From: Bacteroidales bacterium UBA1197
Lineage (GTDB): Bacteria > Bacteroidota > Bacteroidia > Bacteroidales > UBA932
Direction: 5' to 3'
DNA: 9,463 nucleotides
Assembly (NCBI GenBank): GCA_002309995.1
Contig: DBYB01000024.1
Span: forward strand, 1-9,463
The notes under the pieces are model-generated. The model was given only the letters and a program-made list of their open reading frames with translations. It was not told the DNA's origin and ran no database searches. The position numbers were made by a program, and so were the translations under genes. Shown in pieces: positions 1-7,800 of this stretch; position 1 is the first letter of the stretch; each line of letters starts with the position of its first letter.

Positions 1-29
1 AATACAAAGTCTTTTTCAGTGGCCTCCAT
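1..29 (-). CDS. possible 5' end of a gene leaving the left edge
   Basis: On the minus strand an ATG at 29-27 opens a frame that stays open to the window edge. It gives only nine complete codons, MEATEKDFV, about 70 nt downstream of the stop of the hydrolase gene. The acidic, polar start is plausible for a protein. Nine residues are too few to identify a family or to exclude chance. No clear TAnnTTTG promoter element lies in front of it, so if real it would probably be read from the upstream operon. Confidence 0.22.
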
Positions 30-98
30 TTTTACGCACAGGAGATACAGTTTTAGTTGATATTCAACGGGTTGCGGAAAACGGGCGGCAGGGTTCCG

Positions 99-1334
99 TT
101 ACGGGAGCTGGTGGATCCAGGTGGCGATGTCGGAGAGAACTTCGGGGGAGATGGTTTCTTCGATGCTGGCGTACTCGGTGCTGAGGCCGGTGGTGCAATG
201 CTGGAAAAGGTGGTTCAGGCCCGGATACAGGCGACATTCTGCGTAGGGGCAGAGGGCCTCAATTTTGGTTAGGTTGTATTCCGGAATCACCTGGGTATCC
301 TTCTCGCCGTTGAGCGCCAGGCAAGGGCACTTGGCCGCGGCAACATAGGGAGCGGGGTCGAGCTTGAGGAAAGACTCCATCCATAAATTCTTTTGCTTCA
401 TCGCCTTACGCATCGATGCGCGGGCCGCGATGTCGGCCAGTTTCTTGGGGGCGCCCTGGAGCTCGACCATCTTGGAGAGCTGACGGAAGAGGGTGCTGTC
501 GCCCCGGTCGGCCATGCCTGCAAGGCTGACGATGAAATCAGGGGCCGCGTTCTCGTCGGCAGCCAGGATGAATGCTATGGTGCCGCCTTCGCTGTGGCCG
601 ATGATGCCGACGCGGTCGAAGCCACGGGAGCGCAGGCAACTCAGTGCCGCCCTTGCGTCGTCGGCAAAATCGAACGTAATAGCCTCGTCGAACGTGCCGG
701 TAGAGCCGCCGCAGCCACGATCGTCGTATCTGAGGGATGATATGCCTTCCCGCGCGAGCGCGTCGGCGATCACCGCGAACGGCTTGTGGGCCATCAGTTC
801 CTCATCGCGGTTCTGCTGGCCGCTGCCGCTCACAAGTACGACCGCCGTAGCGAGTTCGGGGATGCATCCTTCCGGAGACGAGAGTGTGCCGCTCAGCGTT
901 ATGCCGTCGTGTTCGAAGCTGACTTTCTCGGTATCATAGGGGAACGGAGGCTCGGGGGTTTGCGGACGCAGGCGCACGATTTCGCCGCGACCGAGCGCAA
1001 GGCGTTTCTTGATACCCATCTGGGAGAAGGTGCAGATGAGCGAGTCGCCCTGGAGCGAGCCGCTGATGCCTCCCGGTATGCCCTTGAACTTAAGTTTAAT
1101 CGAATTGTCTTTCAGCACCTGAAGTTCCCCGGGGATGCCGTAGGCTCCCTGGTCGGGAGAGTCGAAAGTGCAACTGTCCTGCAGATGGAGCACTAGAGAG
1201 AGGCCAAGGCCTTCAATCACCCCGTTCCAGTCTCCACGGAGATTCTCCGGAATCTCTGTCGTACTGTTACTGGTGCAGGATAACGCGGCGGCAATCATTG
1301 CAGCCGAAACTAATACGCGTGACAGCGTTTTCAT
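99..1334 (-). CDS. secreted lipoprotein alpha/beta hydrolase (serine esterase/peptidase-like)
   Basis: This 411-residue protein starts with a lipoprotein-type signal (MKTLSRVLVS, hydrophobic stretch, then ALSC with lipidated Cys20), so it should be anchored in the envelope. Residues about 30-130 form an extra N-terminal region, probably beta-rich. Residues about 135-411 are an alpha/beta hydrolase domain. The oxyanion-side motif VSGSGQQNRDE is at 168-178. The nucleophile elbow GHSEGG is at 246-251 (Ser248). A likely acid, Asp346, sits in GEKDTQV, and the catalytic His375 in LNHLF. This full triad matches the esterase/S9-S33-type hydrolases common in gut Bacteroidota. The substrate is unknown; a small ester or acyl group is an inference. 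The ATG start gives a complete signal peptide. The gene lies 19 nt after rsmD and is the last gene of the minus-strand operon. Confidence 0.9.
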   Translation of the reverse strand: MKTLSRVLVSAAMIAAALSCTSNSTTEIPENLRGDWNGVIEGLGLSLVLHLQDSCTFDSPDQGAYGIPGELQVLKDNSIKLKFKGIPGGISGSLQGDSLICTFSQMGIKKRLALGRGEIVRLRPQTPEPPFPYDTEKVSFEHDGITLSGTLSSPEGCIPELATAVVLVSGSGQQNRDEELMAHKPFAVIADALAREGISSLRYDDRGCGGSTGTFDEAITFDFADDARAALSCLRSRGFDRVGIIGHSEGGTIAFILAADENAAPDFIVSLAGMADRGDSTLFRQLSKMVELQGAPKKLADIAARASMRKAMKQKNLWMESFLKLDPAPYVAAAKCPCLALNGEKDTQVIPEYNLTKIEALCPYAECRLYPGLNHLFQHCTTGLSTEYASIEETISPEVLSDIATWIHQLP

Positions 1335-1353
1335 AACGAAAGATGTTTATTAA

Positions 1354-1896
1354 TTATTTTTCGGGCTCTTCGAAGAAGCTGAAGTGGACGCGGCCGTAGC
1401 AGCGCTCCTTCACGAAAGCGGGGTGGCCGGAGAAGGAGTATTCGCCGCCGTGCTCCAGGATGAAATATCCGCCGGGATGAAGGATGCCACAGCCAATGAC
1501 CTTGTCCGGAATGCCGTCGAGGCCTTCCAGGGCGTAAGGCGGATCTGCAAATACGATGTCGAATTTCTCGCGGCAGATCGGGAGGAAGTCGAAGACGTTG
1601 TCGTGAACGGCGGTAACGTTGCCGAGCCCGAGGCGCGCGGCTTCGCGTTTGATGAATGAGGCGTTTTCGCGGGACATCTCAACGCACCAGACGCGTCCGA
1701 CTCCGCGCGATGCGAATTCAAACGAAACGGCTCCGGTGCCGCCGAAGAGGTCCAGCACCTTGAGGTCGTCGAATTCGTATTCGTTGTCGAGGATATTGAA
1801 GAGGCCCTCACGGGCGAAGTCGGTAGTAGGCCGCGCCTTGTAGCCCATAGGAGGGTAAATCGTCTTGCCTTTGAGTTTGCCGCCTATTATTCTCAT
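1354..1896 (-). CDS. rsmD: 16S rRNA (guanine966-N2)-methyltransferase RsmD
   Basis: RsmD is the SAM-dependent enzyme that makes m2G966 in 16S rRNA of the small subunit. The 180-residue length is normal for the family. The N-terminus MRIIGGKLKGK and the following ARPTTDFAREGLFNIL (21-36) are family signatures. The SAM-binding loop DLFGGTG is at 49-55, the acidic end of the next strand at CVEMS (71-75), and the catalytic DPPY at 118-121 within FDIVFADPPY. The ATG start opens exactly on the signature. It begins 10 nt after the DUF3822 stop and is followed 19 nt later by the hydrolase gene. To my knowledge DUF3822 next to rsmD is a recurrent arrangement in Bacteroidetes, which supports both calls. 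No key residue is missing. Confidence 0.96.
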   Translation of the reverse strand: MRIIGGKLKGKTIYPPMGYKARPTTDFAREGLFNILDNEYEFDDLKVLDLFGGTGAVSFEFASRGVGRVWCVEMSRENASFIKREAARLGLGNVTAVHDNVFDFLPICREKFDIVFADPPYALEGLDGIPDKVIGCGILHPGGYFILEHGGEYSFSGHPAFVKERCYGRVHFSFFEEPEK

Positions 1897-1906
1897 ACAG
1901 AAAATA

Positions 1907-2359
1907 TTAAGGCGTCTCGACCGCCTTGAAGTAGCGGTACAGGGCCATCTGATGCTCAGGAGCGAGCGGATGGCGGAAGCAGATGGTAGTGACCTCAGGG
2001 TTGAGCTGCAGTGACTTCATCGCCAGGAAAATGAAGTACTGGACGGTGACGAAATCGGGAGCCTTGTAGGAATTGGCAATCAGAAGGCTCTTGCCCTGGG
2101 CTATTGCCAGGGAGACTTCTCCGTCTTTCCAGGAGCAGAGCAGTTTGTTGTACTCGCTGCACGCCGGAAGCTCTTCCAGGATATGCAAAATCTCCGGCGG
2201 CGCACCTGCGCTGCCGGAGATTGTATAAATCAGAACCGCACCGTATGCGGGAATCTCCTTGTATTCCACCTTGTCCCCTTCTCCTGCAACTGCCACCTGA
2301 GAGAGCGATTCACGCGCAGTCTCCGGGCTGAAAAAGTTTACGGGAACGAGGGTGAACAC
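1907..2359 (-). CDS. DUF3822 family protein, short form, GTG start
   Basis: Function is unknown. I assign it to DUF3822 from remembered family features: TLVPVNFF at 3-10, the strand GAVLIYTI at 40-47, WKDGEVSLAIAQGKSLLIANSY at 77-98 (read as two adjoining strands), a following YFIFLAMKSL helix, and its place just before rsmD. At 150 residues it is well below the roughly 250-270 I recall for the family. The N-terminal part before the TLVP motif is absent and the end is short. The start is GTG (2359-2357). In the same frame, TAA of the upstream gene lies only two codons earlier (TAA-TCG-GTG), so the protein cannot extend further. A GGGAG Shine-Dalgarno-like motif (2370-2366) sits 6 nt before GTG, inside the last codons of the upstream gene, suggesting translational coupling. 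Confidence 0.75.
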   Translation of the reverse strand: MFTLVPVNFFSPETARESLSQVAVAGEGDKVEYKEIPAYGAVLIYTISGSAGAPPEILHILEELPACSEYNKLLCSWKDGEVSLAIAQGKSLLIANSYKAPDFVTVQYFIFLAMKSLQLNPEVTTICFRHPLAPEHQMALYRYFKAVETP

Positions 2360-2362
2360 CGA

Positions 2363-3055
2363 TTACTCCCAGTTGCCGGCGTTGTTGTTCGGAGCCACGA
2401 GGCTGCCAACCTGCAGGCCTTCGTACTTGTTCTGGTCGCGGCGGTCGGAATCGAGGTTGATTCTCAACTGGTTGTCCATATCCTTGAGGAGGAGCTTGTA
2501 AGGCATCTTGGCCTCGAAGAGGGGCACGGGAACGCCGGAAACCATACGCACGTCGGCATCCATCTCAACGGGAGCGCCGCCGGAGAAAGGTATGGTAGCG
2601 AGGGAATCGACGCAGAATTCGTCGCGGCCGAGGAACAGGGTATCCTTTACAGGAATCTTGGTTACGACCGAGAAGACGAGATTCTTGTCTCCTGCCTCAT
2701 ACATTTCGAGGAGCTTCTCAGGGGTGATCTTGCGGTTGGCCTTCTTGACCTTTTCGGTGTGAGCCCAAGCGAGGGAATCGTCGGCGGAACCTATCTGCAT
2801 CACAACCTCCATCTTACCGTTCCGGTAGAAGTTGATGAGGGAGTCGATGGTGGAGACATACTTGCCGTTGACGCTCTTGTAAGCCACCTGGAGGGTACGG
2901 ATGTCCTTGAGACGCTGGATGCCCACGGCCTCGCGCTTCTCCTTCTGCTTGTTGAAGTTAACGGGCTTCATAATGCTGCTGTAGATAGCGAAGACGAGAG
3001 CGCCGATAGCTACAATCAGGAGTACCTCGATGATGATCTTGATTACTTTGTTCAT
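2363..3055 (-). CDS. conserved Bacteroidales membrane-anchored protein of unknown function
   Basis: This 230-residue protein has one N-terminal membrane segment (about residues 5-27), preceded by a Lys and followed by a short basic stretch. That predicts an inner-membrane anchor with the rest outside the cytoplasm, and it lacks a lipobox. After the anchor comes a charged segment, REAVGIQRLKDIRTLQVAYK (41-60), continuing into GKYVSTIDSLINFY. This is an amphipathic helix that recalls type IV pilin or pseudopilin stalks, but I see no clear prepilin peptidase site. The C-terminus ends in NNNAGNWE. From memory, similar proteins with the same NWE ending occur widely in Bacteroidales, often just before DUF3822. 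I do not know a function. The ATG start gives the complete anchor, and a good promoter lies 33 nt upstream, so it is the first gene of the minus-strand operon. Confidence 0.8.
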   Translation of the reverse strand: MNKVIKIIIEVLLIVAIGALVFAIYSSIMKPVNFNKQKEKREAVGIQRLKDIRTLQVAYKSVNGKYVSTIDSLINFYRNGKMEVVMQIGSADDSLAWAHTEKVKKANRKITPEKLLEMYEAGDKNLVFSVVTKIPVKDTLFLGRDEFCVDSLATIPFSGGAPVEMDADVRMVSGVPVPLFEAKMPYKLLLKDMDNQLRINLDSDRRDQNKYEGLQVGSLVAPNNNAGNWE

Positions 3056-3087
3056 TTTATGTGTTCTAATTTGATTTCAACATCGGA

Positions 3088-3118
3088 CAAAGTTAAAAAA
3101 ATGATTTATGAAATGCAA
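3088..3118 (-). promoter_or_regulatory. Bacteroidetes-type promoter for the minus-strand operon
   Basis: On the minus strand TAACTTTG (3095-3088) is an exact match to the Bacteroidetes -7 consensus TAnnTTTG. A TTG at 3118-3116 lies 20 bp upstream, the expected -33 spacing. Transcription would begin near 3082-3085, giving a leader of about 28 nt before the ATG at 3055. Confidence 0.7.
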
Positions 3119-3135
3119 TAATATTGTTAAATTTG
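3105..3135 (+). promoter_or_regulatory. Bacteroidetes-type promoter for the plus-strand operon
   Basis: TAAATTTG at 3128-3135 matches TAnnTTTG exactly. The upstream TTTATG at 3105-3110 is only an approximate -33 TTTG, at about 19-20 bp spacing. The -7 box ends 4 nt before the GTG start at 3140, so transcription would begin at or next to the start codon. This promoter partly overlaps the divergent one, so the two operons may interfere with each other. Confidence 0.5.
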
Positions 3136-3139
3136 CATC

Positions 3140-4189
3140 GTGGACAGGTCAAAAGACATAGCCCTGCTGAGTTCCTGGATTGACGGTGCGGACAAGATTA
3201 CCACCGTCTCTCACGCGCGCCCCGACGGCGACGCCGCCGGCAGCAGCGCCGGTATGCTCGGCTACCTCACAGCCTGCCGGGGCAAGGACGCCGTCGCGCT
3301 GTTTCCGGACCCTGTTCCCGACGGCACCGCCTTCGTTCTCGAAGGTATGAAATCCACCACCAACCAAGGCGAAGCGGCCGCCAGACTGCAATCCACCGAC
3401 CTACTCATCTGTCTGGATTTCAATACGTTCTCCAGGACTGAAGGGCTGGAGGCGCTCCTGCGGGAATTCAAAGGCCACAAGGTGCTGATCGACCATCACG
3501 AAGAACCAGACACCGACGCCTTCGACCTCTGCTTCAGCGACACTCGCGTATCCTCCACCTGTGAGCTCCTATACGGGATTCTCCTTGGTATGCCCGACAT
3601 CAGCGGCGACCCGTGCAGGCTCCCTATGCCCGCCGCCCGCGCCCTGATGACCGGTATGACCACGGACACGAACAACTTTGCCAACTCGGTCGGCCCGGGC
3701 ACTCTCAGTATGGCCGGCGGCCTGCTCTCCGCAGGGGTTGACAGGGAAGACATAATCGACCGCCTGTACCATAGCGAACGGCCCAACAGGCTCGCCGCAA
3801 TGGGCGAGATGCTCTCCTCCCGGATGAGGCTGCTCCCCGAGGGCGCGGCCGTAACCATCCTGCCGGAGGCATTCTACCAGCGGCACTCCCTGCTGGACGG
3901 CGAGACGGAAGGGTTCGTCAACCTGCCCCTCTCGATTAAGGAGGTGAAACTGAGCATCCTTGCCCGCGAGGAGCCCGGCCGGTTCCGGATTTCCATACGC
4001 TCCAAACGGGGCGTATCCGCCCGTCTGCTGGCCAAGGGATTCTTCCACGGAGGCGGCCACGAGCAGGCCTCGGGAGGCAAAATACTCATCCCCGACGATA
4101 TCCCGGACGCGGCATCGGCGGAAGAATACGTAAGCACAATAACGGCACGGTTCCTGCAGGAACAGGATGCCGCACAGAATAGAAAATGA
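3140..4189 (+). CDS. DHH/DHHA1 phosphoesterase, NrnA-like (oligoribonuclease / pAp phosphatase)
   Basis: NrnA-type enzymes degrade short oligoribonucleotides (nanoRNA) from the end of RNA decay, and many also dephosphorylate pAp; both occur in the cytoplasm. All metal motifs of the DHH domain are visible: SHARPDGD (24-31, Asp29 and Asp31), LDFN (Asp93), DHH (118-120) and TTDTNNF (Asp176). The C-terminal DHHA1 domain has the substrate-binding FFHGGGH (301-307). Length 349 is slightly above the usual 310-340. The start is GTG. It places about 24 residues before the first motif, as in relatives, and no earlier in-frame start exists after the promoter. The TGA stop overlaps the ATG of the next gene (ATGA, 4186-4189), indicating coupled translation. 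Substrate preference cannot be read from sequence, so no symbol is given. Confidence 0.92.
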   Translation: MDRSKDIALLSSWIDGADKITTVSHARPDGDAAGSSAGMLGYLTACRGKDAVALFPDPVPDGTAFVLEGMKSTTNQGEAAARLQSTDLLICLDFNTFSRTEGLEALLREFKGHKVLIDHHEEPDTDAFDLCFSDTRVSSTCELLYGILLGMPDISGDPCRLPMPAARALMTGMTTDTNNFANSVGPGTLSMAGGLLSAGVDREDIIDRLYHSERPNRLAAMGEMLSSRMRLLPEGAAVTILPEAFYQRHSLLDGETEGFVNLPLSIKEVKLSILAREEPGRFRISIRSKRGVSARLLAKGFFHGGGHEQASGGKILIPDDIPDAASAEEYVSTITARFLQEQDAAQNRK

Positions 4190-5235
4190 AGAAACTGATT
4201 ATCATATCCCTTGCCGTCCTGGCCCTCTGCGCCTGCGGCAAGACCAGGAAGACCGGGACCAACGAGGCCGCCGGCCGCCAGTTCGATGCCTGGGTGTACG
4301 TACAGAAGCAGAAAGCCACCGGCTACCTCTGGAAGCAGACGGCACTTGGTTCATACATACTGGAGGAAACAGTCGGCACGGGCGAGCCCGTAGGCGAACT
4401 GACCGATTCCACTTACTTCCGCGTCGAATATACCGTCAGAAGCGCTGACGGCACTATTGCAAGCACCACCTCGCGCAAGTTGGCGCAGCAGCTTGGCACA
4501 TACGACGAGACCTGCTACTATGGTCCTGTGACGATGTATGCCGGTGGACTCTACGCCGGAGTAGAGGAGGCTGTCTGCGGTATGCGGCAGGGCGGTAAGC
4601 TCAAGATCGTCGTGCCGCCGTGGCTGGTAACCTACGACAGGTACGACACCGCCGATGATTATTTCGATAAGGTTTCGAATTCCGACGCCGTCACCTGCAT
4701 ATATGACATCGAACTCGTAGAATGCTTCGAGGGCATAAAGCAGTGGGGCGCAGACTCCCTGGGCAGGTATCTTACCGCCCATTTCCCCTCCGTTTACGGA
4801 ACCGACCCCGTGAAGGCGGTCGCCGATTCCTCCGGGACTTTCGGATTCTATTATGTAAGGACCAAAGAACCGAAGGAGGTCAAGGAAATGACGGACACCA
4901 CCGTGTACATCAACTACACCGGACGTCTGCTCAACGGTCAGGTGTTCGACACCACCATACGCGACACCGCCATCAAGTATGGCCTCAATCGCGACAAGAC
5001 CTATGAGCCCGTATCCATCTCGCTCGGCGATACCTGGTCCGACGTTAAGATGGGCAGCGAAAGCACTAAGGTGATTTCAGGATTTGCCCGCACGCTGGCC
5101 AGGATGAGCGGTCCTTTTGAGGCCGGATCGGGAATCTTCATCGAGAGCCTCGGTTACGGCTACTCCGGTTCGGGCAGCAGCATACCGGCTTATGCCCCTC
5201 TCCGTTTCGACGTGGAACTTGTAGAACAACCGTAG
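4186..5235 (+). CDS. FKBP-type peptidyl-prolyl isomerase lipoprotein with two FKBP-like domains
   Basis: The 349-residue protein begins with a lipoprotein signal ending LCAC (Cys17 lipidated), so it acts in the periplasm or on the outer membrane. Two FKBP-like domains follow, at about residues 59-180 and 234-347. The second keeps the isomerase hallmarks: INYTGRLLNGQVFD (242-255), VISGF (296-300), LGYG (322-325) and a closing RFDVELVE. The first has the fold pattern (VEYTVRSADG, VCGMRQGGKLKIVVPP, YDIELVECF) but lacks the FD pair and the LGYG loop, so it is probably inactive and may serve for binding or dimerisation. Relatives include GldI-like lipoproteins of Bacteroidota; assignment to GldI is not justified here. 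Its start overlaps the stop of the NrnA-like gene, and the MATE gene follows after 3 nt. Confidence 0.88.
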   Translation: MKKLIIISLAVLALCACGKTRKTGTNEAAGRQFDAWVYVQKQKATGYLWKQTALGSYILEETVGTGEPVGELTDSTYFRVEYTVRSADGTIASTTSRKLAQQLGTYDETCYYGPVTMYAGGLYAGVEEAVCGMRQGGKLKIVVPPWLVTYDRYDTADDYFDKVSNSDAVTCIYDIELVECFEGIKQWGADSLGRYLTAHFPSVYGTDPVKAVADSSGTFGFYYVRTKEPKEVKEMTDTTVYINYTGRLLNGQVFDTTIRDTAIKYGLNRDKTYEPVSISLGDTWSDVKMGSESTKVISGFARTLARMSGPFEAGSGIFIESLGYGYSGSGSSIPAYAPLRFDVELVEQP

Positions 5236-5238
5236 CCG

Positions 5239-6720
5239 ATGGCCGACAGCGCATCAGCACCTCTGGACCTCGGAACCGAGAAAATCGGCACCCTGCTCCG
5301 CAAGTACGCCGTTCCGGGCATCATCGCCCAGACGGCGGCTTCGCTGTATAATATGGTGGACAGCATCTACATCGGGCACATCCCCGACGTGGGCTCCTAC
5401 GCCATATCGGGGCTCGCCGTCACCTTCCCACTGATGAACATCAGCATCGCGCTGGGCACCCTGGTGGGTGTGGGCGCAATGACGCTGATTTCAATAATGC
5501 TGGGGCAGAAGAACTATGAGGCGGCCGGCAAGGTGCTCTCCAACACGCTGACGCTCAACGTCATAATAGGAGTCCTGTTTACGATTGTGGCCCTCGCGTT
5601 CCTGGATCCGATTCTGTATTTCTTCGGCGCCAGCGAAAGGACCATAAGTTTCGCCCGGGACTATATGACCATCATCATCCTGGGCAATACCTTCACTCAT
5701 CTGCTGCACGGATTCAACGGAATCATACGCTCGTCGGGTCACCCCAAGACGGCTATGACGCTCACGTTGTTCACGGTGATTTCCAACGCAATCCTTGATC
5801 CGGTTTTCATCTTTACGCTGGGTCTGGGAATCAAGGGAGCCGCGCTTGCTACGGTCATCTGCCAGATTCTCGCTCTGGTTTATACAATGCGATTCCTGGC
5901 AGACAAAAAGCGCTTCCTGCACTTCTCCAAGCCGCTTTTCCGGCTTAACGGCAGGATAGCCCGGCAGTCGCTTGCCATCGGTCTCGGCCCCTTTATGATG
6001 AACGTGGCGGCCTGCATGGTGGCTCTGTTCGTCAACCAGCAGTTGCGCAAGTACGGCGGCGACCTGGCCATCGGAGCTTACGGCATCGTGAACCGCTTCG
6101 TTATGCTGTTCGCGATGATTTGCATGGGATTCAACCAGGGTCTGCAGCCAATTGCCGGCTACAACTACGGCGCCCGCCTCTACAGCCGCGTGAAGGAGGT
6201 ATTCATACTCACGGCCAAATGGGAAGTGCTGGTAACCACCGTGTGCTTTCTCATTTCGATGTTCATACCGGAACTGGCAGTCGATATCTTTACCAACGAC
6301 CCGGAACTGGAAGCGCTGGCAGCCAGGGGTATGCGCATAATGTGCTGCGCCTTTGCGCTGGTAGGCTTCGGAATGGCGTCCGGCAACTTCTTCCAGTGCC
6401 TCGGTATGGTCAGGATATCCATTTTCCTGTCGCTCTCGCGCCAGTTGCTGTTCCTGCTTCCGCTCATCTACACGCTTCCCCTTTGGTTCCGGGAAGTCGG
6501 AGTATGGATCAGCTTCCCCATATCGGACTTGCTGAACATCATCGTATCGGCCATATTCATCATTTACATCTTCCGCAAGTTCAATATGATGAAAGACGGT
6601 GACGATCCGGCACTGCTCGGCAGTATCGTTACGGCAAGGCGCAAGATTGATTATCCCAGGCTGCTGCGGGCCTTCACCAACCGCATCAAGTTTTTCACCT
6701 CCAACTCAGCACGCCTATGA
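5239..6720 (+). CDS. MATE family multidrug/metabolite exporter
   Basis: MATE proteins are 12-helix inner-membrane antiporters that export organic cations and other compounds using a proton or sodium gradient. The sequence shows about twelve hydrophobic segments in two six-helix halves (about residues 18-220 and 240-446). Family motifs are SLYNMVDSIYIG (35-46), GFNGIIRSSGHPK (158-170), GIKGAALATV (197-206) and GFNQGLQPIAGYNYGAR (297-313). The C-terminus after the last helix is a basic tail of about 45 residues. Length 493 is a little above the usual 440-470, mainly because of this tail. The ATG lies 3 nt after the FKBP stop and the TGA overlaps the prfB ATG. The transported compound cannot be inferred, and the operon context does not point to one. 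Confidence 0.93.
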   Translation: MADSASAPLDLGTEKIGTLLRKYAVPGIIAQTAASLYNMVDSIYIGHIPDVGSYAISGLAVTFPLMNISIALGTLVGVGAMTLISIMLGQKNYEAAGKVLSNTLTLNVIIGVLFTIVALAFLDPILYFFGASERTISFARDYMTIIILGNTFTHLLHGFNGIIRSSGHPKTAMTLTLFTVISNAILDPVFIFTLGLGIKGAALATVICQILALVYTMRFLADKKRFLHFSKPLFRLNGRIARQSLAIGLGPFMMNVAACMVALFVNQQLRKYGGDLAIGAYGIVNRFVMLFAMICMGFNQGLQPIAGYNYGARLYSRVKEVFILTAKWEVLVTTVCFLISMFIPELAVDIFTNDPELEALAARGMRIMCCAFALVGFGMASGNFFQCLGMVRISIFLSLSRQLLFLLPLIYTLPLWFREVGVWISFPISDLLNIIVSAIFIIYIFRKFNMMKDGDDPALLGSIVTARRKIDYPRLLRAFTNRIKFFTSNSARL

Positions 6721-7784
6721 TTACTCTGGACCAGGTAAAGGAACTTGGGCAACGTACGGAAGCCCTCAGCAAGTACCTCAAGATTAACGAGAAACGCGCA
6801 GACGTCGCAGACCGGGAGGCGCAAAGTCAGGCTCCGGGATTCTGGGACGACCCCAAGGAGGCCGAGGCTTTCCTTAAGAAGATGAACTCCGTGAAGGCTT
6901 GGGTGACTGCGTACGACAAGTTGCATTCACAGGTTGAGGACCTTGACGTGCTGATGGAACTCGACCCGGAGGGAGAAGATACCGACAAGGCATACGCCGA
7001 GGCCCTTGGAGCACTTGAAGACCTGGAACTCAAGAATATGCTGGGAGCCGAGGGCGATAACCTGGGAGCCGTGCTCACCATCAATTCGGGCGCCGGCGGC
7101 ACCGAGGCGAACGACTGGAGCGCGATGCTGATGCGTATGTATGTGCGCTGGGGCGAGCGCAACGGCTATAAGATGACGACTACCGAACTGATTGAGGGCG
7201 ACGAGGCCGGAATCAAGTCCTGCACAATACAATTCGAAGGAGACTACGCCTACGGGTACCTCAAGGCCGAATCCGGCGTGCACCGCCTGGTGCGCATATC
7301 GCCCTTCAACGCCCAGGGCAAGCGTCAGACTACCTTCAGCAGCGTGTTCGTCTATCCCCTGGTGGACGACAGCATCAACATAGAAATCAACCCGTCCGAC
7401 ATAGAATGGGACACCTTCCGCAGCGGCGGGCACGGCGGCCAGAACGTCAATAAGGTGGAGACCGGAGTTCGCGTGCGCCACCTGCCCACCGGCATCACGG
7501 TAGAGAATACCGAGACCCGCAGCCAGCAGGATAACCGCCAGCGTGCGCTCCTCATCCTGAAGTCGCGCCTCTACGACATCGAGCTCAAGAAGCGCCAGGA
7601 GAAGCAGGCGGAACTGGAGGGCCAGAAGAAGCGCATCGAGTGGGGCAGCCAGATCCGCTCCTACGTGCTGCATCCGTATAAAATGGTGAAGGACCTCCGC
7701 ACCGGCTGGGAAACCGCCGACACGCAGGGCGTCCTGGACGGCGACCTCAACGCCTTTATGAAAGAATTTTTAATGAATCAATAA
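6717..7784 (+). CDS. prfB: peptide chain release factor 2
   Basis: RF2 reads UGA and UAA stop codons and releases the finished protein at the ribosome. The recognition tripeptide SPF is at 195-197 in VRISPFNAQGKRQTTFSS. The catalytic GGQ is at 240-242 in SGGHGGQNVNK. The tail (WGSQIRSYVL, KDLRTG, TQGVLDGDLNAFM) is also typical. Length 355 is normal. The whole protein is one uninterrupted frame from the ATG overlapping the MATE stop (ATGA, 6717-6720). At the place where most RF2 genes carry the autoregulatory CTTTGA frameshift site, after the residues KYL (19-21), the bases here read TAC-CTC-AAG with no stop and no upstream AGGGGG-type element. RF2 level is therefore not controlled by frameshifting. 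Last gene of the plus-strand operon. Confidence 0.97.
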   Translation: MITLDQVKELGQRTEALSKYLKINEKRADVADREAQSQAPGFWDDPKEAEAFLKKMNSVKAWVTAYDKLHSQVEDLDVLMELDPEGEDTDKAYAEALGALEDLELKNMLGAEGDNLGAVLTINSGAGGTEANDWSAMLMRMYVRWGERNGYKMTTTELIEGDEAGIKSCTIQFEGDYAYGYLKAESGVHRLVRISPFNAQGKRQTTFSSVFVYPLVDDSINIEINPSDIEWDTFRSGGHGGQNVNKVETGVRVRHLPTGITVENTETRSQQDNRQRALLILKSRLYDIELKKRQEKQAELEGQKKRIEWGSQIRSYVLHPYKMVKDLRTGWETADTQGVLDGDLNAFMKEFLMNQ

Positions 7785-7800
7785 TATTATGGCAGAGTTC

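Noticed and set aside
30..98. Terminator after the hydrolase gene (GTTGATATTCAAC at 56-68 and CGGAA/TTCCG at 75-98)
   Set aside because: The stems are only 5 bp, and there is no strong T-run on the minus-strand side; too weak to call.
2183..3121. A long open frame of 312 codons on the plus strand
   Set aside because: It is antisense to the membrane protein and DUF3822 genes, which have a proper promoter, signal anchor and family features. The frame is open because of codon bias on the other strand.
6927..7673. A 248-codon minus-strand frame inside prfB
   Set aside because: It is the antisense shadow of a fully conserved RF2 and has no matching features of its own.
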